Shown: one piece after another, positions 1 to 9,884 of the stretch | Numbering within the stretch: position 1 is the first letter of the stretch | How the letters are laid out: each line of letters opens with the position of its first letter | NCBI GenBank assembly: GCA_037447655.1 | Contig: JBBHKE010001484.1 | Coordinates: forward strand, 102,455 to 164,454 | From: Zygnema cylindricum | Taxonomy: Eukaryota > Streptophyta > Zygnematophyceae > Zygnematales > Zygnemataceae | Length of the DNA stretch: 62,000 nucleotides | Reading direction: 5' to 3' | Translations under genes and position numbers: made by a program | Notes under the pieces: model-generated | The model's input: the letters and a program-made list of their open reading frames with translations, nothing else | What the model was told of the DNA's origin: nothing | Database searches by the model: none

Positions 1-56
1 TGTGTGAGCTGTGCCTACAAAGCCAAGTGTAAAACTCCTATTGTTTTTAACTGCGG

Positions 57-245
57 TTACCTAATAATTCGAATGTTCCCCGGTTGTCCGCGTCCAGCCA
101 AGATAGTGTGCAGAGGTGGAACCAAACACTTCATATGGAATCCCAGATTGCAATAGTCGGAGAGAAGTATTGTTATTTCTCCATCAGATCGTCGACACAA
201 CTGACACTCACTGGCCTCGGTAATGGGCATCGGCCACGGGTCCAT
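57..245 (-). pseudogene. PHD-finger-like tail of the gypsy integrase
   Basis: The minus-strand reading contains ECQLC, then ILLSDYCNLGFHMKCLVPPL, which matches the core of a PHD zinc finger (C-x2-C, the GFHxxCL box, then PPL). PHD fingers usually read the histone H3 tail. Here one metal ligand before YC is Ser, and the last Cys pair is not visible, so this copy is probably dead. It lies just downstream of the integrase C-terminal domain, but in a different frame (the frames cross near 240), so I infer it was the carboxyl end of the same polyprotein. Many chromoviral integrases carry a chromodomain in this place; none is seen here. The call rests on motif reading only. Confidence 0.6.
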
Positions 246-751
246 GCTGTGGGAAAGGTCGGGTAGATAGCACGGGGCACAATTTTTGAATGCTCCTGCA
301 AAGCTCGCCTGTTGGCCCCTTGTAAGCTTAATAATCCATTGGCGTCAATTTTTGTTATCCTCAAAATGTGAACCGAAACATCCGTGTCGAGTGTGTCGAA
401 AGTTTGCCATCGCAAATAAACGTAATCCCCCACCCGGAAGGGTTTTTGTTGTGGCCGGTAGTTGCCACTGCGAGTCGTCGCAAACCGTAAAGAGTCACGA
501 TGTTGGGCAATCTGCAAGTTTTCAAAAGCCATGGGCATTTCTCTAGCGAAAAGCAACGCTCGGTTAGTTAGTTCTTCAAAAAACAGAGAATCAGACATAA
601 GAGGTAGAGGTAAGCTCGCGGCTTTCTGTACATTCCTACCTAGTAGTGATTTTCGACCAAACAACACATAATAGGGGATAAAATTTGCCAGGATGGCCTG
701 TACAAACATGCGATAACCCATGACAATATATCCCAATGATTCATCCCACAC
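173..751 (-). pseudogene. Ty3/gypsy integrase C-terminal domain
   Basis: An open minus-strand stretch of 192 codons with PYYVLFGRKS near its start and the beta-barrel signature FRVGDYVYLRWQ, followed by ILRITKIDANGLLSLQGANR. This arrangement (YxxxFGR, then a VGDxVxLR strand) is the DNA-binding C-terminal part of gypsy integrases. It follows the catalytic core at 770-1230 and precedes the PHD-like tail. Its frame differs from both neighbours, so small insertions or deletions have broken the polyprotein. No stop lies inside this segment. Confidence 0.8.
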
Positions 752-769
752 CGTAATCTGTTTTTCTCA

Positions 770-1230
770 GCAATGTTTACGTAAAGCACGCTTTAAGGTT
801 TGTACAGCTCTCTCTGCCAAACCGTATGCTTGAGGATGATCTCAACTCGTCCACCGGTGATCGATTAACGCCTTGTCTAACATCTCCTTAAATTTGCCAC
901 GGAACTGGGTTCCTTGGTCGGTAAGTACTAATGCCTGGGCTCCATACCGGAGGAGCACGTGCTTCTAAAAGCTGCGGTGGTAAGTTTAGCAATTTTCTGC
1001 GAGAGTGCCACGACTTCCACCCATTTAATGAAATTCTCGTTCATTATCATGATGTATTGATTGCCTCTTCGAGAAATGGGAAAGGGACCTGCAAGTTCAC
1101 ACGACCACTTATAAAAGAGACCCCGAATAGGCAAGGGCTGAGGGGAGGTTTGTTTGTTAGAAACTGAAGTTCGTAGCCGGTCACATGTGCTACATTCCTG
1201 CAACACAGCTGCCACATCAACCAGCAAGCT
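770..1230 (-). pseudogene. Ty3/gypsy integrase zinc-binding end and catalytic core
   Basis: Minus-strand pieces contain ECSTCDRLRTS (second half of the HHCC zinc domain), then WSCELAGPFPISRRGNQYI, the usual start of the gypsy integrase core. Further on come LTDQGTQFRGKF and GLAERAVQTLKRAL, which hold the second Asp and the Glu of the DDE triad. The first catalytic position reads Glu (CEL) where Asp is expected. Stops and a frame change near 930 break the reading. This enzyme would insert the element DNA into the genome; the copy is not functional. Confidence 0.8.
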
Positions 1231-1344
1231 GGACCACTAATACCGTGCCTGAACCAAACTCAAAGTCCGTTTGGTGCTATAGTGTCCAAGGTCAGTATGA
1301 ATTTGGTTGATAAGTGATAGTCGTTTCGTCGGCCGTGGGACATG

Positions 1345-1690
1345 CTAGTCACTTCCATCTGAGAGAAGACGAATAAGTGAGCCCCCCATCCATAAGTAAC
1401 TTTGGGCTCTCTTACGAACACGCTCCTCTTCCAATGGTAGGGTACGCGCCCGAAAAGACTGAGTAGATAGAAAAAGAACTAAAGCACTGTCCCGCCATGG
1501 ATCGTGTTCGGTTTTGTGGTTTGTAGGTGCTGCAAAACTGTAAATTGGATGTGCTCCTACTGATAAACAGAGAATAAGAGGCAACTGATTCATCATCAAA
1601 ATCTTGTAGTACACTGTTATCATTAGAGTGGGGTAATGGGTTCCTAAAGAGGCCGTAGACATTCAAACTGAGGAGCCTGGGTCGATGGAT
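1345..1690 (-). pseudogene. Ty3/gypsy RNase H tail and linker to integrase
   Basis: The minus strand first reads an HRP box and NVYGLFRNPLPHSNDNS, which match the end of gypsy RNase H, then shifts frame to DPWRDSALVLFLSTQ and RVRKRAQSYLWMGGSLIRL, the usual lead-in to the HHCC domain. It joins the RNase H region at 18011 across the copia-1 insertion. One base is missing at the insertion point relative to a clean join, and one frame change occurs inside. Confidence 0.7.
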
Positions 1691-1695
1691 TATTT
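1691..1695. repeat. Left target-site duplication of copia-1 (TATTT)
   Basis: TATTT precedes the copia-1 LTR here and recurs at 18006-18010 right after the 3' LTR. The flanks on both sides are gypsy sequence that would be contiguous without the insertion. Confidence 0.85.
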
Positions 1696-2322
1696 TATTG
1701 AAAAGTAAGCTTTTGTAAGTCTTAGAAATTAGAGTTTAGGACTTAGAATAATTTTGGACACCAACTATTCAATATTGACCAAATTTAGTGTGGATTTTTG
1801 TAGTATCTACACGAATAGTTATCTTTAAGTAAATTAGTGTGTAGGGCCGCCAATGAATGTGGACGTGATAAATATCTCACGGATTTTTTGGGTGTAGATA
1901 TTGTTTCTACACAATTCTGGTCTTAGTACTTAGATTTTTGTCAGTAGATATTTAGGTGAACCCTGTACATACGTTTTAGATGTTTTCTAGATCTTTTAAT
2001 TATTTAGTTCAATTAGGATTGAGCAATTCGACATAGAATGTACATTCTACACATAGTTTAAGGTAGTGAGAGCACTAAGTGCACTTTAAGGTGTTTTTCT
2101 GTTCTATTGTCTTTATTTTGGTTATGTGATATGTTTGTTTGGTTGTAAGATGTATCTCACTTAAAGCTACATATCTCACAACATAAATCTAGTCAAATAG
2201 GTATTACTCTTTGGGTTTGCTTCTGCAGCCATGTCTACAAATGGCTCAGTCCCTGCTGGTGCAAGTGTGACGCCTAGTGGAAGTGGAACAAAGCCAAGTC
2301 AGAATGCCCATAACCTTCAACA
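1696..2322 (+). repeat. copia-1 5' LTR
   Basis: It matches 9885-10446 and 17943-18005 almost base for base over its length. It starts TATTGAAAAG, where TG would be usual, and ends TTCAACA. The last 92 bp already encode the first codons of Gag (ATG at 2231). Confidence 0.9.
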
Positions 2323-3361
2323 GGTTATGGGCCCACCGCCCAAATTGCCTATTTTTTATGGAACTGACTTCTTATATTGGGAAGATATGATGAGCTCATA
2401 TTTTGAGGAGAGGGACTTGTCACCCATTGTGGAAGGAATTGTCGATGAGACGGCACAGGATTGGAGAAAGAAGAATCTCCACTGCCTCAACATCTTGAAG
2501 CAAGCAATGACAAAAAATTTGGTAATGTCCTATCTTGATTTGAAGAAAGCTTGTGAAGTTTGGTTTAGCGTACGCGCTATGTATGTTCAGCTAGATGTTA
2601 CTGTGCAGACTAATATAGCCACTCAGATCTTTGAATTTAAGTATTCAAGAGGTAGTATGTCTGATCATTGTCATGCTATTAAATGGTTGTTCCTTCAGAG
2701 TACAAGTGCAGGTGGGGACTTTTCACCACCTCAGCAGGCTATGTTATTGATGAGAACTTTACCCGATGAATATAAGGGAGCCCTGGATAGGCTTAGGGCT
2801 CTTCCACAGCGTCAGTGGAACATAGCATTAACAATATAGTTTATTTTGAGCGAAGAAGCTAACCAGATTTCACAAAAAGGTAGTAGTAAGTCTGTTCAGG
2901 CACTAGCTAACCAATTTTCAGACTCTAAGATCGGCAGTGGCAGTGGAAGTGGCAGTGGTAGAGGTAGTGGTCCTAGAAGGTCACCTTTGACATGCTATTA
3001 CTGTGATGAAAAAGGTAATGTTTTCAAGATGTGTCATGCCTACAAGAGAGTTAAAGCTACGGGAAATTTTTGCTCTGGTTGGGACGAAAGCCGAGTTCCA
3101 TCTACGTCAAATGGACGCCCAACAACATTTTCCAACGCACTTCAAGAGGAGGATGTGAGCACCTTCCCGAATAAAAGCGAAAATAAATACTTTGCGATGG
3201 CACAAGCAACAGAAGGCGTAGAGGAAGACGAATGGATTATGGACTCGGGTGCATCTGCACACATGTGCAGCAGTCGCCATCTCTTTAAGATTATTAAATC
3301 TACCTCTCATGTAAAAATTTATTTTAGTGATGATACCTTTGTGGAGTCGAAAGCAAAGGGT
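2231..3361 (+). pseudogene. copia-1 Gag and protease (left copy)
   Basis: Translation from the ATG at 2231, inside the LTR, gives a copia-type Gag: PPPKLPIFYGTDFLYWEDMM near residue 36, then the UBN2-like gag core, then a Gly/Ser run and the zinc knuckle CYYCDEKGNVFKMC, in which the expected His is Asn. The protease follows with WIMDSGASAHMC (active-site DSGA). An in-frame TAG at 2837 and a TGA at 3362 interrupt the frame. The TGA is also present in the duplicated copy at 6786, so it predates the duplication. Gag forms the particle; the protease matures the polyprotein. Confidence 0.85.
2323..2337 (+). promoter_or_regulatory. copia-1 primer-binding site (half initiator tRNA-Met)
   Basis: GGTTATGGGCCCACC follows the LTR end directly. 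From my knowledge of plant initiator tRNA-Met, it is complementary over all 15 bases to the anticodon stem-loop rather than to the 3' CCA end. That is the half-tRNA priming mode known for Drosophila copia and yeast Ty5. The site lies inside gag codons (VMGPP). Confidence 0.75.
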
Positions 3362-4727
3362 TGAGTGTCACTTATGTTGAATGTAGAGGGAAAACCTGTG
3401 AAAAGGGTTTTAAAAGATGTGTTGCATGTCCTTGCTTTTAAAAGAAACTTTTTCTCTACGTCAGTGGTAGAAAAGAAAGGTTTTAAAACTATATCCAAGA
3501 ATGGGAAGAAAACAGTGAGTAAGATTGGGAAAATAGCTGTAGAGGGTTTTGCTGGTGGAAACAATTTGTATCGATTGAGTCTTGCAAATGATAATGACAA
3601 TGATGTTATGTACTCAAGTGTAATCAGTGATTGTGATTTATGGCATAAACGTTTAGGACATGTGAATTATGAGAGATTAAAAAAGATGGTAAATCAGAAA
3701 ATGGTGGAAGGTGTAAAAATTAGTCAAAAACTAGCATCAAATGTATGTGATGGTTGTGCAATGGGAAAAATCCATAAGTTGCCTTTCCCTTCGCAAATTG
3801 ATCATAGAAGTAGCACGGTGCTAGAACTAATTTATTCAGATATATGGGGGCCATCTAGATACCCATCTGTGGGAGGGGTTAAGTTTATGTTCCCTTTTAC
3901 GGATGACTATAGTAGGTTTACTACAGTTTATTTTGTGAAAAGTAAGGATGAAGTCTTTGCAAAATTTAAGGAGTATAAGGCTTAGGTTGAAAATCTGCAT
4001 GAGAGAAAGATAGCAGGGTTCAGATCTGATAATGGAGGAGAGTACATTTCTAATGAGTTTGCAGAATTTTTAAAATTGCATGGAATCTCACGTCAGCTTA
4101 CTGTTCTTTATTCTTTGAACAAAACGGTGTTTCAAAGAGGATGAATAGGACTATATCAGAGTGTGTTAGGACAATGATGACTGATATGGACATAGATTAC
4201 AAATTTTGGGCAGAGGCTATGAATTGTGTAGGTTATGTGAGAAACAGGCTAGAAACAAGGGCAGTAAAAGATAAAACTCCCTATGAAATGTGGACTGGAC
4301 ACAAACCAAATGTAAGTCACTTCAAGGTTTTTGGAAGTAAGGTTTTTATGTTAGATAATGATCCGCAGAAATGGAAGTTAGAACCAAAAGGTATACCAGG
4401 GCTATTTCTAGGGTATGATGATCATGCCAAAGGTTATAGAGTGTATGCCACTAAGAGAAATAGAGTTGTGGTAGCAAGAAACATTATTGTGAAAGATGAA
4501 GGGTAAGGAGTAGATGTATTTAATGAGCTTATAGATGAAAAGAAGGATAGAAGTGTTGATTATATATTTTTAAGAAAAATCCCATGTTTTTCAAGAAAAA
4601 TATAGAAAATGCATCTACATTAGCTCAAAGTGACTTGCAATCATCTTCTCCACTAGAAACAAGAAGTGTTATGCCCGAAAGAATTGCAGATTCTCCTCTA
4701 TCTCAAGCCAAAACTGAATCAAAAGAA
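2914..4727 (+). repeat. Left unit of a 1.8-kb direct duplication
   Basis: 2914-4727 and 6338-8151 are the same copia-1 segment (offset 3424 bp), from ATTTTCAGACTC in gag to the integrase tail. The two are very alike at first (gag and protease identical by eye) and differ more beyond about 3660. Confidence 0.85.
3365..4727 (+). pseudogene. copia-1 integrase (left copy)
   Basis: Integrase with the HHCC region (DLWHKRLGHVNYERL, then CDGCAMGKIHKLPF) and the core (SDIWGPSRYP, FTDDYSRF, RSDNGGEYISNEF). A TAG replaces the Trp codon in KEYKA-W at 3983, and a frame change falls near 4110, before the RMNRTISECVRTMM stretch. The open reading resumes at 4141 and stops at 4506. Homology to copia-1 ends at about 4727, where the reversed LTR of copia-R begins. 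Confidence 0.85.
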
Positions 4728-5592
4728 TGTTTTTCTGAGACAACTACTGGCACTGAAGATGAAGAAGATGCAGGCACTGAAGATGAAGAAGATGCAGCGG
4801 TAGCCATTGTATAACAAATCAAAAGAGGAAGCTTCCACAAATACCGATGGCTGAACAACAACTTTGACAGACTATAACTTTAAGAAAAAACCACTAATGG
4901 TCCTGAAAATTATACTAAGTGTAGAAAACATACAAAGAAATACACACACAAAATCTGAATGAATTCCGCTTACAGATCTGTGAGATATGCAGAAATGAAA
5001 TTACATAAAACTGAGTGTACAATTTTCATATCATTTGTTCCTAATGAATCAAATTCACTAAGTCACTTCTATACACCGAAACCACACTAAGCTGTACGGA
5101 GGCATTCCAGCCGTGCATCTAACATTCTAACACAACAAATATTGTGAGTATACCTGTGTACTGAAGGTATGTCATAAACCACATTCTCAACACTAAACAA
5201 CTAATTCACTACAGACAAAATTATGTTCTACCAAATATTTACATCGAAGTTCAGACAACGTAAAGTGATAGTGATCTAGTCATGCCTCATCAGTAATTGG
5301 TGGCGGCGACCGTCAACCGTCCGATTAGAGGATTTGGCACCGTAGAACTGACTTCACAAATTCCTGTGGTCCTTCTGAAATTCTGTACGTCCACGAAAGA
5401 CATACTCACGCATTTCTCTCAAGTGACGACCCCTGTCCTAAGTGTGAATGAACCGTGAACTCCCAACTTCACTGTCACACTAATTTTGGTAAGTATTGAA
5501 CCGAACTCAACCAAAAATAACTTAAGTCCTAAACAACTCTCTCTCCCTCACAACTGAGGCATAGAGAGGACTAAAGCTTTCTAAAAACAACA
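4728..5592 (-). repeat. copia-R LTR (865 bp)
   Basis: On the minus strand it starts TGTTGTTTTTAGAAAGC and ends CAGAAAAACA. It resembles the copia-3 LTR at 57039, which starts TGTTGTTTTAAAAAGC. Near its end it holds a Gag start, ATGGCTACCGCTGC (MATAASSSSS), again within the LTR. Confidence 0.85.
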
Positions 5593-5600
5593 CTCCCCTA
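5593..5600 (-). promoter_or_regulatory. copia-R polypurine tract
   Basis: The minus strand reads TAGGGGAG directly upstream of the LTR start, in the position of the plus-strand primer. The same AAGGGGAG core precedes the 3' LTRs of copia-1 and copia-2. Confidence 0.7.
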
Positions 5601-5615
5601 AAGCTTTAGACTCTT

Positions 5616-6337
5616 CTAGTCACTCAGTCCACATGCCTCTCTACAGAACTTCAATTTGGGAGCAGGTAAGGGTTTCGTCATCATATCAGCCACCATTTGC
5701 TCATCCGGTAAATAACTCAATTTCAGGACTTTTCCCATCACCTTTTCTCTTACAAAATGTAGCTTGATATCTATGTGCTTACTCTTAAAGTGATGACTGG
5801 GATTAGATGCAACAGCGATTGCTGCCTGATTGTCACACCACACTATTTGTGGTCCAGATTGCATAAAGAGAAGCTCTTGGAGAAGAGACTTTACCCAAAG
5901 TAAATCCTTAACTGCCGAGCTGGCAGCCATGTACTCAGCCTCCATGGTAGACTGAGCTGTTACCTTCTGAAGTTTGCTGCTCCAGCAACAAGTTCCACTT
6001 CTGATCTTCAAAATGTATCCGGTGGTGGATTGTCGGCTGGGCATATCTCCGTAGCTCGCATCGCTCCATGTATGAATTTTGACTTCCCCTCCACTGAGAG
6101 AGAGTCTAAGATTTCGAGTTCCTGCAAGATAACGAATAACTCTCTTTGCTGCCTCATAGTGCGACTTCTTTGGATTTTGCAGGCTTCGGCTCAAGGCTCC
6201 AACCGCTGCTGCGATGTCGGGACGAGTACAGTTCAAGAAATAAATGAGGCTTCTGACAATCTGCCTGTAAGGAATGGAGGACATAGAATCTTCCTCCCTG
6301 AATCTAAGAAATCATCAACAAAAACACTACCATCCAT
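5616..6337 (-). pseudogene. copia-R RNase H
   Basis: An open minus-strand reading of 222 codons from 6284: PYRQIVRSLIYFLNCTRPDI, then WSDASYGDMPSRQSTTGY (first catalytic Asp), STMEAEYMAAS (catalytic Glu), VWCDNQAAI and SNPSHHFKSKHIDI, ending MTKPLPAPKLKFCREACGL. This is the standard copia RNase H and C-terminal tail, and it is complete. Upstream codons to 6337 match the linker of copia-3 but have lost one base. The sequence is closest to copia-3 among the copies in the window. The rest of the polyprotein is missing. Confidence 0.9.
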
Positions 6338-6788
6338 ATTTTCAGACTCTAAGATCGGCAGTGGCAGTGGAAGTGGCAGTGGTAGAGGTAGTGGTCCTAG
6401 AAGGTCACCTTTGACATGCTATTACTGTGATGAAAAAGGTAATGTTTTCAAGATGTGTCATGCCTACAAGAGAGTTAAAGCTACGGGAAATTTTTGCTCT
6501 GGTTGGGACGAAAGCCGAGTTCCATCTACGTCAAATGGACGCCCAACAACATTTTCCAACGCACTTCAAGAGGAGGATGTGAGCACCTTCCCGAATAAAA
6601 GCGAAAATAAATACTTTGCGATGGCACAAGCAACAGAAGGCGTAGAGGAAGACGAATGGATTATGGACTCGGGTGCATCTGCACACATGTGCAGCAGTCG
6701 CCATCTCTTTAAGATTATTAAATCTACCTCTCATGTAAAAATTTATTTTAGTGATGATACCTTTGTGGAGTCGAAAGCAAAGGGTTGA
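6338..6788 (+). pseudogene. copia-1 Gag end and protease (right copy)
   Basis: It repeats the Gly/Ser run, the zinc knuckle CYYCDEKGNVFKMC (His replaced by Asn) and the protease WIMDSGASAHMC. It ends at the same in-frame TGA (6786) as the left copy. The open frame reads through from copia-R antisense sequence, so the apparent N-terminus is an artefact of the junction. Confidence 0.8.
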
Positions 6789-8151
6789 GTGTCACTTATG
6801 TTGAATGTAGAGGGAAAACCTGTGAAAAGGGTTTTAAAAGATGTGTTGCATGTCCTTGCTTTTAAAAGAAACTTTTTCTCTACGTCAGTGGTAGAAAAGA
6901 AAGGTTTTAAAACTATATCCAAGAATGGGAAGAAAACAGTGAGTAAGATTGGGAAAATAGCTGTAGAGGGTTTTGCTGGTGGAAACAATTTGTATCGATT
7001 GAGTCTTGCAAATGATAATGACAATGATGTTATGTACTCAAGTGTAATCAGTGATTGTGATTTATGGCATAAACGTTTAGGACATGTGAATTATGATAGA
7101 TTAGAAAAGATGGTAAATCAGAAAATGGTGGAAGGTGTAAAAATTAGTCAAAAACCAACATCAAATGTATGTGATGGTTGTGCAATGGGAAAAATCCATA
7201 AATTGCCTTTCCCTTCGCAAACTGATCATAGAAGTAGCAAGGTGCTAGAACTAATTTATATAGATGTATGGGGGCCATCTAGATACCCATCTGTGGGAGG
7301 GATTAAGTTTATGCTTACTTTTACGGATGACTATAGTAAGTTTACTACAGTTTATTTTTTGAAAAGTAAGGATGAAGTCTTTGTAAAATTGAAGGAGTAT
7401 AAGGCTTGGGTTGAAAATCTGCATGAGAGAAAGATAGCACGGTTCAGATCCGATAATGGAGGGGAGTACATTTCTAATGAGTTTGCAGAATTCTTAAAAT
7501 TGCATGGAATTTCACGTCACCTTAGTGTTCCTTATTCTCGGGAACAAAACGATGTTTTAGAGAGGATGAATATGACTATATCACAGTGTGCTAGGCCAAT
7601 GATGGCTGATATGGACATATATTACAAGTTTTGGGTTGAGGCTATGAATTGTGCAGCTTATGTGAGAAACAGGCTAGAAACAAAGGCAGTAAAAGATAAA
7701 ACTCCCTATGAAATGTGGACTGGACACAAACCAAATGTAAGTCACTTCAAGGTTTTTGGAAGTAAGGTTTTTATGTTAAATAATGATCCGCAGAAATGGA
7801 AGCTAGAAACAAAAGGTATACCAAGGCTATTTCTAGGGTATGATGATCATGCCAAAGGTTATAGAGTGTATGACACTAAGAGATATAGAGTTGTGGTAGC
7901 TAGAAACATTGTTGTGAAGGATGAAGGAAAAGGAGTAGATGTATTTAAAGAGAGTATAGATGAGAAGAAGGATAGAAGTGTTGATTATATCTTTTTAGAG
8001 GAAAATCCCATGTTTTTCAAGAAAAATATAGAAAATGCATCTACATTAGCTCAAAGTGACTTGCAATCAACTTTTCCACCAGAAACAGGAAGTGTTCTGC
8101 TCGAAAGAGTTGCAGACTCTCCTCTACCTCAAGCCGAAACTGAATCACAAG
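6338..8151 (+). repeat. Right unit of the 1.8-kb direct duplication
   Basis: This is the second copy of 2914-4727. It joins copia-R directly at 6338 with no target duplication seen, so the joint looks like recombination or repair rather than transposition. Confidence 0.85.
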
Positions 8152-9080
8152 AAGAATCACATGTATCAAGGAGGAGGACCCAACCATCTATACGAGCGAC
8201 AAAATTTCCAGGTGGACTGAGGCGAAGTGCGCGACTTCGGGGAGAAAACACAGCCTTTGCTCACTCAACACATATAGAGGAGCCTCTAACGTTGACGGAA
8301 GCTTTTTCGAGTAATGAAAGGGAACACTGGGTGGAAGCAGTTAATGAGGAAATGAAGTCCATCATAGGGGCCCAAACATGGGATCTGGTGGAACTTCCTC
8401 CTGGAAGAAAGGCTATCGGAAGTAAATGGGTGTTTAAATTAAAATTGAACCCAGATAATACCATCGACATGTATAAGGCTCGCTTGGTTGCTAAGGGATA
8501 TAATCAAAAGGAGGGGATAGATCATGAAGAAACATTTTCACCGGTTGTAAGGTTTCCATCTTCACGCATCTTACTTACATTAGCTGCCATAGAGGATTTT
8601 GACATCCACCAAATGGATGTCAAAATTGCATTTTTGCATGGTGATTTAGATAAGGTCATTTATATGAAGCAGCCAGAGGGTTATGAGGAAGCAGGAAAAG
8701 AAAATCTTGTGTGCAAACTTTTAAAATCTTTGTATGGCCTAAAACAGGCCCCTAGGCAATGCAACCGAAAGTTAGATGAGTTCTTCACAAGATTAGGATT
8801 TACTAAAAATAGCTCAGATCATTTAGTATATGTGATGTGTGGTGATAATCTTGATGAGGTGATATTCATTGCTGTGTATGTTGATGATTTGCTGCTAATT
8901 AGTAGGAACAAAAAAAGAATCGCTAGAGTAAAACAAGCTCTTAATTCACAATTTGAAATGAAGGATATGGGTGAGGCAAAATATATCCTTAGAATACAAG
9001 TTGAAAGAGATAGAGAAAAGAAAATAATTAGGCTAACTCAAAAAGAAGCGATAGGAAACATGTTGGAAAATTTGGCTTAG
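6789..9080 (+). pseudogene. copia-1 integrase and reverse transcriptase (right copy)
   Basis: The longest open stretch in the window (763 codons). The integrase has DLWHKRLGHVNYDRL, CDGCAMGKIHKLPF and the core motifs DVWGPS, FTDDYSKF and FRSDNGGEYISNEF. After a variable spacer comes the reverse transcriptase: WVFKLKLNPDNTIDMYKARL, VAKGYNQKEGIDHEETFSPV, KIAFLHGDLDKVIYMKQP, KSLYGLKQAPRQ, and the catalytic box AVYVDDLLLIS (Asp-Asp). It ends GEAKYILRIQVERDREKK before a stop at 9078 and a frame change. The catalytic residues look present, but the polyprotein is not joined to gag or RNase H in one frame. Confidence 0.9.
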
Positions 9081-9099
9081 ATGATGCCAAAGGTTGTGC

Positions 9100-9862
9100 A
9101 ACTCCTATAGAGTATAAGCAAAAACTTGAAGGAATGGAGCATGAGTTTGGAGTCATAATAGGTGAGGAACTTAGTGCAGAAGAGCAAAAATTTATGTCCC
9201 AAGTACTTTACAGACAAGTAGTAGGAAGTCTGATTTACTTCATGAATTGCACTAGGCCCGATATAGCTGCAGCTGTTGGTGTGTTGAGCAGAAATCTACA
9301 AAATCCACGAAAGAGAGATTGGGAGGCAGCAAAAAGGGTCTTAAGATATCTAGTTGGGACTAGAAATCTTTGGCCTACTTTGGGAGGGGACAAAGTTAGC
9401 ATTAATACTTGGAGTGATGCTAGCTATGGTGATGTGCCTAGTAGGAAATCTACAACTGGGTATGTCATTCAGATTGGAAGTGGAACTTGTAGTTAGAGTA
9501 GTAAACTTCAAAAAGTCACGGCACAATCGACTATGGAAGCCAAATACATGGTTGCGAGCGCAGCCTTAAAAGAGTTGTTTTCGATTAAGGCATTTCTTCA
9601 AGAATTGGGGTTTACACAACTCGGAACACAAATAATGTGGTGCGACAATGAAGCAGCCATTTCTGTGGCTACAAATCCAAGTCACCATTTTAAGAGTAAG
9701 CATATGGACATTCGCCTTCATTTGGTACGAGAAAAAGTATTTGCAAGAGTGGTGAAACTTTGTTATTTGCCTGATGAGAAAATGGTTGCAGACATGTTGA
9801 CAAAAGCCCTTCTTTCTCCTAAGTTGGAGTGCTGCAGAAAAGCATGTGGTCTAAGTGAGTAA
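9100..9862 (+). pseudogene. copia-1 RNase H and C-terminus
   Basis: Continues in another frame: CATPIEYKQKLEG, then YRQVVGSLIYFMNCTRPDIA, WSDASYGDVPSRKSTTGY, STMEAKYMVAS, MWCDNEAAI, SHHFKSKHMDIRLH, ending LSPKLECCRKACGLSE. A TAG at 9493-9495 replaces a Trp codon after GTCS. The expected Glu of the EAEY box is Lys (EAKY), which would remove a catalytic residue. Confidence 0.88.
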
Positions 9863-9876
9863 ATCTTCTAAAGCTT

Positions 9877-9884
9877 AAGGGGAG
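9877..9884 (+). promoter_or_regulatory. copia-1 polypurine tract
   Basis: AAGGGGAG lies immediately before the 3' LTR start (TATTGAAAAG at 9885). Its position and sequence match the copia-2 tract at 16862. Confidence 0.75.

Larger units (their letters stand above)
1..1695 (-). mobile_element. 3' part of the DNMT-bearing Ty3/gypsy element (integrase, PHD-like tail)
   Basis: Minus-strand gypsy sequence that continues the element found at 18006-23140. The RNase H region stops at 18011 (residues EYDMEI). The next expected segment, an HRP box followed by FRNPLPHS, reads on the minus strand from about 1690. The two halves are separated by copia-1, which carries TATTT target duplications at 1691-1695 and 18006-18010. 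Several frame changes show the element is decayed. Its 3' LTR lies outside the window. Confidence 0.85.
4728..6337 (-). mobile_element. copia-R: reversed copia remnant (3' LTR plus RNase H end)
   Basis: On the minus strand this runs from the RT/RNase H region (6337) through the RNase H, a purine tract and a complete LTR to 4728, where copia-1 sequence resumes. Only the 3' end of the element survives; RT, integrase, gag and the 5' LTR are absent. The outer LTR edge at 4728 marks its insertion into copia-1. The other end is a deletion junction at 6338. Confidence 0.85.

Noticed and set aside
1-120. Plus-strand Cys-rich reading (CVSCAYKAKC...)
   Set aside because: It is antisense to the gypsy PHD-like tail, with no start, no continuation and no matching domain.
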